Source: Sphingomonas corticis | GTDB taxonomy: Bacteria; Pseudomonadota; Alphaproteobacteria; Sphingomonadales; Sphingomonadaceae | DNA length: 64,000 bases | NCBI RefSeq assembly: GCF_012035195.1 | Contig: NZ_JAAVJH010000003.1 | Span: 372,001-436,000, forward strand | Direction: 5' to 3' | In this document: in pieces, positions 41,617 to 51,741 of the stretch | How the letters are laid out: the number at the start of each line of letters is the position of its first letter | Position numbering within the stretch: the stretch's first letter is position 1 | The notes under the pieces: model-generated | What the model was told of the DNA's origin: nothing | Databases searched by the model: none | What the model saw: only the letters and a program-made list of their open reading frames with translations | Position numbers and translations under genes: made by a program

Positions 41617-42573
41617 TCACGCCCCCGCGTCGGTCAGCCGTCCCAGCTGCTCCGCGCTCAGTTCCAGCGTCATCGCGCCCAGCAGGTCTTCGACCTGCTT
41701 CACCGACGTCGCGCTCGCGATCGGCGCGGTGACGCCGGCCTGCGCGGTCAGCCATGCCAGCGCGACCTGCGCGTGGGTCGCGCCGGTCTCCGCCACCACC
41801 GCGTCCATCGCGTCGAGCACGGTCCTGCCCTTGCCCTCGAGGAGGTCGCCCATCCGCCCGCCGCGCACGCTCTGCGACAGGTCGTCGCGCGAGCGGTACT
41901 TGCCGGTCAGGAACCCGCTGGCGAGCCCGTAATAGGGCAGGACGCCCACGTTGTGCTCGACGCAATGGTCCTGCAACTCGCCCTCGAACCTGTGCCGGCT
42001 GACCAGGTTGTACTCGGGCTGCAGCACGTCGTAGCGGGGCAGGCCGGCGGCGCGTGCCGCCTCGTTGGCGCTCTTGAGCCGCGCGGCGTGGAAGTTGGAC
42101 GCGCCCAGCACGCGGACCTTGCCCGCCTCCACCAGCCGCGCGAACGCCTCCAGTACCGCCTCCTGCGGCACCGCCTCGTCGTCCTGGTGCGCATAGTAGA
42201 GGTCGATCCGGTCGGTGCCGAGCCGCCGTAGCGAGGCGTCGCAGGCCGCGGCGATGCGCGCCGGTGCCAGCTTCTCGCCGCCCTCGCCGGGCAGCATCCC
42301 CACCTTGGTCGCGATCAGCACGTCGTCGCGCCGCCCGCTGCGCGCCAGCCACTCGCCGATCATGCTCTCCGATTCGCCGCCGCGATGCCCCGGCACCCAG
42401 GCGGAATAGACGTCGGCGGTGTCGATCATCGTGCCGCCGCCCCCGACGAAGGCGTCCAGCACGGCGAAGCTGGCGTCGCGATCCGCAGTCCAGCCGAAGA
42501 CGTTGCCGCCCAGCACCAGCGGCGTGATCTTCAGGTCGGTGGCGCCCAGGCGGCGGCGCGGCGTATCGGTCAT
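41617..42573 (-). CDS. Aldo/keto reductase
   Basis: NADPH-dependent TIM-barrel reductase, 318 residues. The catalytic tetrad is visible: Asp and Tyr in IDTADVYSAW, Lys in LIATKVGM and His in LYYAHQDD. The C-terminal NADPH region is APIASATSVKQVEDLL. The substrate is unknown. The ATG overlaps the stop of the small lipoprotein gene upstream (ATGA), so the three minus-strand genes here are probably one operon. Confidence 0.92.
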   Translation of the reverse strand: MTDTPRRRLGATDLKITPLVLGGNVFGWTADRDASFAVLDAFVGGGGTMIDTADVYSAWVPGHRGGESESMIGEWLARSGRRDDVLIATKVGMLPGEGGEKLAPARIAAACDASLRRLGTDRIDLYYAHQDDEAVPQEAVLEAFARLVEAGKVRVLGASNFHAARLKSANEAARAAGLPRYDVLQPEYNLVSRHRFEGELQDHCVEHNVGVLPYYGLASGFLTGKYRSRDDLSQSVRGGRMGDLLEGKGRTVLDAMDAVVAETGATHAQVALAWLTAQAGVTAPIASATSVKQVEDLLGAMTLELSAEQLGRLTDAGA

Positions 42574-42761
42574 CGTGGGTCGGTCCCGTTGTCGGTCACG
42601 TCGTCGAGCGAGACGCTGTTCGCGTCCAGCATGGCCGCGGCGTCGTTCAGCTGCCGTTCCTCGTCCCGCGTCAGCCCGCCGGGCGGGTCGTCGCCGCCCG
42701 AGCAGGCCGCCAGGAGAAGCAGGGCCGCGACCGTGCCGCCGCCCCGCCGTCCCGTCCGCAT
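42570..42761 (-). CDS. Small lipoprotein (63 aa)
   Basis: 63 residues: basic N terminus (MRTGRRGGG), hydrophobic stretch VAALLLLAAC with a lipobox, then a short acidic segment DDPPGGLTRDEERQLNDAAAML. It overlaps the aldo/keto reductase by ATGA and shares a base with the preceding lipoprotein stop. It resembles small sphingomonad lipoproteins of unknown function. Confidence 0.7.
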   Translation of the reverse strand: MRTGRRGGGTVAALLLLAACSGGDDPPGGLTRDEERQLNDAAAMLDANSVSLDDVTDNGTDPR

Positions 42762-43051
42762 CAGTCGCGGATCGCGTTGCCGGCGCGGGTCAGCGCGTTG
42801 CCGGTGGCATCGGCGGCATCGTCCGCGGCGTTGTCGATCGAGCGGCCCGCGCGGTCGAGCGAATTCTCCGCCCCCGCCAGCGCGTCGTCGGTCGCGGCCT
42901 CGACATCGCGCGAGGCGTTCTCCGCGGTGGCGGCGGTATCGGCGGCGATCACGTTGCCGGCCTGCGCGCTCTCGTCCTGCGCGCGCTCGCTGCACGCCGC
43001 GGTGGACAGCGCCGCGGCGAGCGCGAGGCCGATGGTGGTGGCGATCTTCAT
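42761..43051 (-). CDS. Ala/Asp-rich lipoprotein (96 aa)
   Basis: 96 residues with a lipoprotein signal (MKIATTIGLALAAALSTAAC) and a mature part of low-complexity alanine/aspartate/asparagine heptad-like repeats (DDALAGAENSLDRAGRSI, NAADDAADATGNALTRAGNA), predicted as a long amphipathic helix. A GGGGAG ribosome site precedes the ATG. The helix suggests an entericidin- or Lpp-like cell-envelope role, which is inference. Confidence 0.75.
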   Translation of the reverse strand: MKIATTIGLALAAALSTAACSERAQDESAQAGNVIAADTAATAENASRDVEAATDDALAGAENSLDRAGRSIDNAADDAADATGNALTRAGNAIRD

Positions 43052-43145
43052 AGGTCATCTCCCCGTTACGCAGCTGGAACGCTTGCCAGCGGGCCACTTA
43101 ACGAAGCAAGGCTGCGGAAAGGTCCGGCGCGGGCAGGGGTGGCCG

Positions 43146-43174
43146 TTGACCGCATATAAAGATATCTTTATATC
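43146..43174 (+). promoter_or_regulatory. Promoter with overlapping 20-bp palindromic operator for the methionine-cycle operon
   Basis: TTGACC (43146-43151), 17-bp spacer, TATATC (43169-43174). The perfect palindrome ATATAAAGATATCTTTATAT (43154-43173) fills the spacer and most of the -10 box, 9 bp before the ArsR-methyltransferase ATG. A start site about 7 bp after the -10 would give a nearly leaderless message, and no Shine-Dalgarno sequence is visible. Confidence 0.75.
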
Positions 43175-43182
43175 TTGATCGC

Positions 43183-44133
43183 ATGGCGGCGGCACTCGAC
43201 ATCTTTCAGGCATTGGCGGACCCGTCCCGCCTGCGCATCGTCGCGCTGCTGCGCGCGATGGAATTGTCGGTGGGCGAGCTGGCGCAGGTGCTGGGGCAGA
43301 GCCAGCCGCGCGTGTCGCGCCACGTCAAGATCCTGGCCGATGCGGGCCTGACGGAGCGTCGCAAGGAAGGCAGCTGGGTGTTCGTGGCGCTGGGCGATCC
43401 CGCGCGCGTCGCCCCCGTGCTCGCCGCACTCGACGCCTGGGGCGAGGAGCGGGAGACGGCGGCGGACGCCGCCCGGCTCGCCGCGGTGCGCGCCGACCGC
43501 GCGGCGGCGGCCGCGGGCTGGTTCGAGACGCACGCGGGCGAGTGGGACGCGATCCGCTCGCTCCACATCGCCGAGGACCAGGTGGAGGCGGCGATGATCC
43601 GCGCACTGGAGGACCAGCCGATCGGCCGGCTGATCGACATCGGCACCGGCACCGGGCGCATGATCGAGCTGTTCGCCGCGCGCGCCACCCACGCGCTGGG
43701 CATCGACCGCTCGTCGGAGATGCTGCGCCTCGCCCGTGCGAAGATCGGGCAGCAGGGGCTCGCCAACGCGGAGCTGCGCCAGGCCGATCTCTACGCGCTG
43801 CCGATGGCGGACGGCGCGGCGGACGTGGCCATCATCCATCACGTGCTTCATTTCGCGCAGCAGCCCGGCGCCGCCATCGCGGAGGCGGCGCGCGTGCTCG
43901 GCCCCGGCGGGCGGCTGCTGATCGCCGACTTCGCCCCGCACGATCGCGAGGAGCTGCGCGCGAAGGACGCGCACACCCGGCTCGGCTTCTCCGACGCGCA
44001 GATCGAGACCTGGTTCGCGAGCGCGGGGCTGCGGCCGGCGCGGGTGGACACGCTCGAGGGCGGCGAACTGACGGTGAAATTGTGGCTCGCGCGCAAGCAC
44101 GGCGCGCCGCTGAGAGAGGTGAAGGCGGCATGA
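43183..44133 (+). CDS. ArsR-family regulator fused to a SAM-dependent methyltransferase (SahR-like)
   Basis: 316 residues in two parts. The N-terminal winged helix (residues 5-90: IFQALADPSRLRIVALLRAM, LGQSQPRVSRHVKILADAGL) is an ArsR fold without the metal-site cysteines. From about 140 there is a class I methyltransferase (LIDIGTGTGRMIELFA, YALPMADGAADVAIIHHVLH). ArsR proteins of this type (SahR) sense S-adenosylhomocysteine and repress methionine-cycle genes in Proteobacteria. The following metF overlaps by ATGA. Confidence 0.85.
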   Translation: MAAALDIFQALADPSRLRIVALLRAMELSVGELAQVLGQSQPRVSRHVKILADAGLTERRKEGSWVFVALGDPARVAPVLAALDAWGEERETAADAARLAAVRADRAAAAAGWFETHAGEWDAIRSLHIAEDQVEAAMIRALEDQPIGRLIDIGTGTGRMIELFAARATHALGIDRSSEMLRLARAKIGQQGLANAELRQADLYALPMADGAADVAIIHHVLHFAQQPGAAIAEAARVLGPGGRLLIADFAPHDREELRAKDAHTRLGFSDAQIETWFASAGLRPARVDTLEGGELTVKLWLARKHGAPLREVKAA

Positions 44134-45071
44134 CCTTGTCGGTGCAGGAAATGACCGAGGCGGCGCGCGCGCTGGACGGGCCGCTCTACGCCGACGTCGG
44201 CGGCGACGTGGCGGTCAGCTTCGAATTCTCCCCCCCCAAGAGCGAGAAGGCGGAGGAGGTGCTGTGGCAGTCGATCGAGACGCTCGCGCCGCTGAACCCG
44301 CGCTTCCTTTCCGTCACCTACGGCGCGGGCGGCTCCACGCGCGACCGCACCCACGCCACGGTGGCGCGGATCGCGCGCGAGACGCAGGTGCCGGCCGCGG
44401 CGCACCTCACCTGCGTGGAGGCGACGCGCGCGGAAATCGACGCCATTGCGGAAGAATATTGGGCCGCGGGGGTGCGCCACATCGTCGCGCTGCGCGGCGA
44501 CGCGCCGGCGGGCGCGACGGCCTATGCGCCGCATCCCGGCGGCTACGAGAATGCCGCCGCGCTGGTGGCGGGATTGCGCCGGCTGCATCCGTTCGAGATA
44601 TCGGTGGCGGGCTATCCCGAATGCCACCCCGATTCCTCGGACCAGGTCGCCGACCTCGACAATCTGAAGCGGAAGCTGGACGCGGGCGCCAACCGCGCGA
44701 TCACGCAATTCTTCTTCGAGCCCGAGACCTTCTTCCGCTACCGCGACGCCGCGGCGGCGGCGGGGATCGACGCGGAGATCGTGCCGGGGATCATGCCGAT
44801 CGCCAGCTTCGCCGGGGTCAGGAAGATGGCGGCGATGTGCGCCACCGACGTGCCGGCGTGGTTGGCGCGACTGTTCGCCGGGCTGGACGATCATCCCGCG
44901 GCGCGACAGCTGGTGTCGGCGACGGTGGCGGCGGAATTGTGCCGCAAGCTGTACGCAGGCGGCGTGAAGCAATTCCACTTCTACACGATGAACCGCGCCG
45001 AGCTGAGCTTCGCGATCTGCCACCTGCTCGGCGTGCGCGCCGGGCAGGGAGAGGCCAAGGCGGCGGCCTGA
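44130..45071 (+). CDS. metF: Methylenetetrahydrofolate reductase
   Basis: Flavoprotein reducing 5,10-methylene-THF to 5-methyl-THF, the methyl donor for MetH. 313 residues: VSFEFSPPKSEKAEE with the catalytic glutamate, VTYGAGGSTRDRTHAT, AHLTCVEATRAE, ALRGDAP, NRAITQFFFEPE and PGIMPI. The start overlaps the regulator gene. It is separated from metH by a composite hairpin element. Confidence 0.95.
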   Translation: MTLSVQEMTEAARALDGPLYADVGGDVAVSFEFSPPKSEKAEEVLWQSIETLAPLNPRFLSVTYGAGGSTRDRTHATVARIARETQVPAAAHLTCVEATRAEIDAIAEEYWAAGVRHIVALRGDAPAGATAYAPHPGGYENAAALVAGLRRLHPFEISVAGYPECHPDSSDQVADLDNLKRKLDAGANRAITQFFFEPETFFRYRDAAAAAGIDAEIVPGIMPIASFAGVRKMAAMCATDVPAWLARLFAGLDDHPAARQLVSATVAAELCRKLYAGGVKQFHFYTMNRAELSFAICHLLGVRAGQGEAKAAA

Positions 45072-45075
45072 CATT

Positions 45076-45175
45076 CCCCTCCCGCTCGCGGGAGGGGCTA
45101 GGGGAGGGCCTGTCTCCTCTAGGCGGATGCGATCGAGACAGGCCCTCCCCCGACCCCTCCCGCAAGCGGGAGGGG
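45076..45175. repeat. Composite palindromic element between metF and metH
   Basis: Two CCCCTCCCGC...GCGGGAGGGG hairpins (starting 45076 and ending 45175) flank a perfect 16-bp inverted repeat, GGGGAGGGCCTGTCTC (45101-45116) with GAGACAGGCCCTCCCC (45135-45150). It fills the gap between metF and the first metH gene; the last G-rich arm also supplies the metH ribosome site. Confidence 0.9.
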
Positions 45176-45186
45176 GGAGATTGCAG

Positions 45187-46233
45187 ATGACCCCTCGCGA
45201 AACGTTCAAGGCCGAAGCGGCGAAGCGCATCCTCGTCACCGACGGCGCCTTCGGCACCGAGATCCAGAACTGGAAGCTCTCCGAGGCCGATTACGCCGGC
45301 TCGCTGGCGCTGGGCCACGATCAGAAGGGCAACAACGACATTCTCGCGCTGACCAAGCCCGAGGTGCCCGAGGCGATCCACCGCGCGTATTTCGAGGCGG
45401 GGGCCGACATCGCGGAGACGAACACCTTCTCCGCCAACCGCATCAGCCAGGCCGATTACGGGGCGGAGAGCCTGGTGCGGGAGATCAACGTCGAGAGCGC
45501 CGCGCTCGCCCGTCGCATCGCCGACGAATTCCAGGGGAGGGACGGCCGCCCCCGCTTCGTCGCCGGCGCGATCGGGCCGACGAACAAGACGCTGTCGCTG
45601 TCGCCCGACGTCAACGATCCCGGCTATCGCGAGATCGACTTCGACTATCTGAAGCAGGTGTACAGGGAGCAGACCGACGCGCTGGTCGAGGGCGGCGCGG
45701 ACTTCATCCTGATCGAGACGGTGTTCGACACGCTGAACGCCAAGGCGGGAATCATGGCCGCGATCGAGGCGGGCGAGGCGCTGGGCCGCGACCTGCCGAT
45801 CATGCTGTCGATGACGCTGACCGACCTGTCGGGCCGCAACCTGTCCGGCCACACGGTGGAGGCGTTCTGGCACGCGGTGCGCCACGCGCGTCCGCTGACG
45901 ATCGGCCTGAACTGCTCGTTCGGTGCGGAGCAGCTGCGCCCGCACGTGAAGACGCTGAGCGAGATCTGCGACACGCTCATCATGGTCTATCCCAATGCCG
46001 GCCTGCCCAACGAGCTGGGCGCCTATGACGAGGCGCCGGCGACCACGGCGGGGCTGGTCGGCGAATGGGCGGTGGCGGGGCAGGTGAACGTGCTGGGCGG
46101 CTGCTGCGGATCGACGCCCGCGCACATCAAGGCGATCGCCGAAGCGGTGAAGGGCCTGCCGCCGCGCGCGATCCCCACGCCGGCGGTGCGCACGCGGCTG
46201 GCCGGGCTGGAGCCGTTCACGATGGCGGCGTGA
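45187..46233 (+). CDS. metH: Methionine synthase, homocysteine-binding module (split MetH, part 1)
   Basis: 348-residue Hcy S-methyltransferase domain. It starts ILVTDGAFGTEIQ; the zinc-binding cysteines lie in GLNCSFGAE and LGGCCGSTP. It corresponds to the first quarter of one-piece cobalamin-dependent MetH. The remaining modules are encoded by the next gene after a 147-bp hairpin-rich gap, so this is a genuinely split enzyme rather than a frameshift: the first ORF has its own stop and the second its own ATG with ribosome site. Confidence 0.93.
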   Translation: MTPRETFKAEAAKRILVTDGAFGTEIQNWKLSEADYAGSLALGHDQKGNNDILALTKPEVPEAIHRAYFEAGADIAETNTFSANRISQADYGAESLVREINVESAALARRIADEFQGRDGRPRFVAGAIGPTNKTLSLSPDVNDPGYREIDFDYLKQVYREQTDALVEGGADFILIETVFDTLNAKAGIMAAIEAGEALGRDLPIMLSMTLTDLSGRNLSGHTVEAFWHAVRHARPLTIGLNCSFGAEQLRPHVKTLSEICDTLIMVYPNAGLPNELGAYDEAPATTAGLVGEWAVAGQVNVLGGCCGSTPAHIKAIAEAVKGLPPRAIPTPAVRTRLAGLEPFTMAA

Positions 46234-46234
46234 A

Positions 46235-46369
46235 TATCCTCCCCGGACGGGGAGGGGGACCGCTCGCCGAAGGCGAGGGGTGGAGGGGGTTCTCCACCTG
46301 GTGACGCGCTAGCGGAGAACCCCCTCCACCAGCCTGCGGCTGGTCCCCCTCCCCGCGCCGGGGAGGATA
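46235..46369. repeat. Long palindromic element between the two metH genes
   Basis: TATCCTCCCC... at the left (from 46235) and ...GGGGAGGATA at the right (to 46369) are complementary over most of 55 bp, with internal hairpins (CTCGCCGAAGGCGAG and CCAGCCTGCGGCTGG). The centre reads GGAGGGGGTTCTCC / GGAGAACCCCCTCC. It occupies almost the entire intergenic gap. Confidence 0.9.
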
Positions 46370-46380
46370 GAGAAAGAAGA

Positions 46381-49065
<2,685 letters not shown>

Positions 49066-49114
49066 TCCGCTCGCATTGATCGGTGCCGTTGCCGCCGAGT
49101 CCGCCGCACCCTAG

Positions 49115-51040
49115 ATGGGCGGCATGTCCGGCTACGGCCCGCCCACGCGCTTCAACGAGGAAGCCGCCACCTACACCGTCCGCGGTTCCGACGCGCCCGA
49201 TCTGAACGCGGGCGTGGCGGCGATCCGCAACGTGCTGAAGACCTTGCCGCTGAAGCCCGGCGTGTACCGGATGCACGATGCCAAGGGTGACGTGCTCTAC
49301 GTCGGCAAGGCACGCGCGCTGAAGAACCGGGTCGGCAATTACGTGCAGGTCGACCGGCTGTCCAAGCGATTGCAGCGGATGGTCGCGCAGACGCGGTCGA
49401 TGACGATCGTCACCACCAACAACGAGGCCGAGGCGCTGCTGCTGGAGGCGCAGCTCATCAAGCGCTATCGGCCGCCGTACAACGTGCTGCTGCGCGACGA
49501 CAAATCGTTCCCCTTCATCCTGCTGCGCGCCGACCACCAGTTCCCGCGCATCCAGAAGCACCGCGGCGCGCGCCGCGCGAAGGGCGATTACTACGGCCCC
49601 TTCGCCAGCGCGGGCAGCGTCAACAACACGCTGAACGCCTTGCAGAAGCTGTTCCTGCTCCGCTCGTGCACCGACGGCTTCTTCAAGACGCGCGACCGCC
49701 CGTGCCTGCTCTTTCAGATCAAGCGCTGCTCCGCGCCGTGCGTCGGCCGCATCGACGACGCCGGCTATGCCGAGCTGGTCGCCGACGCGAAGAAGTTCCT
49801 CGCCGGCAAGACCACCGACGTGCAGGCCAAGCTGGGCGCGGAGATGACCGCCGCGGCCGAGGGCATGGACTTCGAGCGCGCGGCGGTGCTGCGCGACCGG
49901 TTGAAGGCGCTCACCTTCATCCAGGGGACGCAGTTCATCAACGCCGAAGGGGTGGGCGACGCCGACATCTTCGCGATGGCGTGCCACGAGGGGCTGATCG
50001 GCATCGAGGCGTTCTTCATCCGCGGCGGACAAAATTGGGGCCATCGCAGCTTCTTCCCCGCGCACACCGTCGGCGTGGAGGAGGACGAGGTGCTGACCCA
50101 GTTCCTCGTGCAATTCTACGAGGAGGTGCCGCCCGCGCGCACCGTGTTCGTCGACCGCCAGCTGGCGGAGGCGGAGGTGCTGCAACAGGCGATGTCGACG
50201 CAGGCGGGGCGCAAGGTCTCGCTGGAGGTGCCGCAGCGCGGCACCCGCCGCCGCCTGCTCGACCAGGCGAAGCGCAACGCGCAGGAGGCGCTGGAGCGGC
50301 GGCTGGCCGAATCGACCACGCAGGCGAAGCTGAACCGAGAGGTCGCCGACCTGTTCGAGCTGGCGGAGCCGCCGCAGCGGATCGAGGTGTACGACAACAG
50401 CCACATCCAGGGCACGAACGCGCTGGGCGCGATGGTGGTCGCCGGGCCGGAGGGGTTCCGCAAGGGCCAGTACCGCAAGTTCAACATCAAGTCGGCCGCG
50501 ACCGACGACGATTTCGCGATGATGCGCGAGGTACTGACCCGCCGCTTCAGTCGCGCGCTGGAGGAGGATCCCGACCGCGACGGCGGCGAGTGGCCCGATC
50601 TCGTCCTGCTGGACGGCGGGCGCGGGCAGCTGAACGCGGCGAAGGCGGTGCTGGAGGACCTGGGCATCGAGGACGTGTGCCTCGTCGGTGTCGCCAAGGG
50701 CCCGCACCACGGGCGCGAGGGGCGCGAGGTGTTCCACCTGATGGACGGGCGCGAGCTGACGCTGCCGGTCAACTCGCCGCTGTTGTTCTACCTGCAACGC
50801 CTGCGCGACGAGGTGCACCGCTTCGCCATCGGCGCGCACCGCGCCAAGCGCGCGAAGGCGATGGGCGCGTCGCCGCTGGACGAGGTGCCCGGCATCGGCC
50901 CGGCGCGCAAGAAGGCGCTGCTGATGCACTTCGGCACCGGCCGCGCGGTGCGCAACGCCAGCCTGGAGGACCTGCGCAAGGCCCCGGGCGTGTCGGCCGC
51001 GGTGGCGCAGCAGGTGTACGACTTCTACCACGCGAAGTGA
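49115..51040 (+). CDS. uvrC: Excinuclease ABC subunit C
   Basis: Nuclease that makes both incisions in nucleotide excision repair. 641 residues: a GIY-YIG domain (KPGVYRMHDAKGDVLYVGKA), the UvrB-binding UVR segment (EMTAAAEGMDFERAAVLRDRL), the RNase H-like C-terminal nuclease (VYDNSHIQGTNALGAMVV, LVLLDGGRGQLN) and two helix-hairpin-helix motifs (DEVPGIGPARKKALL). The ATG at 49115 or 49124 is possible. No lexA-type box is obvious before it. Confidence 0.96.
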   Translation: MGGMSGYGPPTRFNEEAATYTVRGSDAPDLNAGVAAIRNVLKTLPLKPGVYRMHDAKGDVLYVGKARALKNRVGNYVQVDRLSKRLQRMVAQTRSMTIVTTNNEAEALLLEAQLIKRYRPPYNVLLRDDKSFPFILLRADHQFPRIQKHRGARRAKGDYYGPFASAGSVNNTLNALQKLFLLRSCTDGFFKTRDRPCLLFQIKRCSAPCVGRIDDAGYAELVADAKKFLAGKTTDVQAKLGAEMTAAAEGMDFERAAVLRDRLKALTFIQGTQFINAEGVGDADIFAMACHEGLIGIEAFFIRGGQNWGHRSFFPAHTVGVEEDEVLTQFLVQFYEEVPPARTVFVDRQLAEAEVLQQAMSTQAGRKVSLEVPQRGTRRRLLDQAKRNAQEALERRLAESTTQAKLNREVADLFELAEPPQRIEVYDNSHIQGTNALGAMVVAGPEGFRKGQYRKFNIKSAATDDDFAMMREVLTRRFSRALEEDPDRDGGEWPDLVLLDGGRGQLNAAKAVLEDLGIEDVCLVGVAKGPHHGREGREVFHLMDGRELTLPVNSPLLFYLQRLRDEVHRFAIGAHRAKRAKAMGASPLDEVPGIGPARKKALLMHFGTGRAVRNASLEDLRKAPGVSAAVAQQVYDFYHAK

Positions 51041-51050
51041 CGGGCGGGGC

Positions 51051-51074
51051 GGCCGGCAAGTTTCGGCCGGTCTT
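51051..51074 (+). terminator. Possible terminator after uvrC
   Basis: Short hairpin GGCCG (51051-51055) with CGGCC (51064-51068), followed by GGTCTTTG rather than a true T-run, 11 bp after the uvrC stop. The rest of the gap to 51323 holds no gene that I can support; its composition becomes more AT-rich towards 51290. Confidence 0.3.
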
Positions 51075-51323
51075 TGGTGACGGACACGCCCGATCGTCTC
51101 CCGACGGTACAAGTCTCGGGGAAGATCGATGATGCCCGCGATGTCACGCCGCCACCAAGTCCTTGACGGAAAAGGGATCGGGTGAAGTATCGCCATCGCT
51201 GCGACGCTTCGCCTCTTCATGGGCGCGGTGGACGATCTGGTTGATATTGTAAGAACCGAGTGGCGCGATATTCTGTCAACATATGACGGCACATGATGCG
51301 GATCGCATCCGGGGAGGAACGAC

Positions 51324-51710
51324 ATGCTTCTTGCAACCTTGGCATCGGCCCCCTTTCTGGCCGCGGCACAAATGGCGGGCCTCCCGCCCGAACCGCCCAG
51401 CCCCGCCGCTTGCGTCAATCTGACCAGCGCGGAGATCGTGGAAGCCATCTCCAACGCGGAGATCAGTATATATGATGCAGGAGGGAAATTCTCAGTATCC
51501 TATTATTTCATATCATCGACTAAGGTAACCATATATCACAGCCTTGGTCTTCCAGGAACACTAAATTACATAGTTTCTAATAACTCGATTATAATAAACG
51601 GAGGTGATCCTAAATATCTTTGTAGGTTTCGTGGAATGCTATTCTTGAGGTATGAGTCGAAGGGATATACAAGGTATGTCGAGAGAAAAATCGTTAAAAG
51701 ATTAATGTAG
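51324..51710 (+). CDS. Secreted hypothetical protein with AT-rich body (128 aa)
   Basis: A GGGGAGGA ribosome site precedes the ATG. The first 45 or so codons are GC-rich and encode a short signal peptide (MLLATLASAPFLAAAQ) and a Pro-rich stretch ending in a cysteine. From about 51466 base composition drops abruptly to strongly AT-rich, and the protein becomes Ile/Tyr/Asn-rich with a basic tail (GYTRYVERKIVKRL). Two cysteines (in PAACVNL and YLCRFR) could form a disulfide. No family is recognised. It ends 31 bp before the RTX gene and looks partly foreign. Confidence 0.6.
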   Translation: MLLATLASAPFLAAAQMAGLPPEPPSPAACVNLTSAEIVEAISNAEISIYDAGGKFSVSYYFISSTKVTIYHSLGLPGTLNYIVSNNSIIINGGDPKYLCRFRGMLFLRYESKGYTRYVERKIVKRLM

Positions 51711-51741
51711 GTTGAATCGGATTTGTTGTGAGGAGGATGAC

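Noticed and set aside
51712-51741. TTG start giving a 10-residue longer RTX protein
   Set aside because: The ATG at 51742 has a perfect AGGAGGA site a few bases upstream; the TTG has none.
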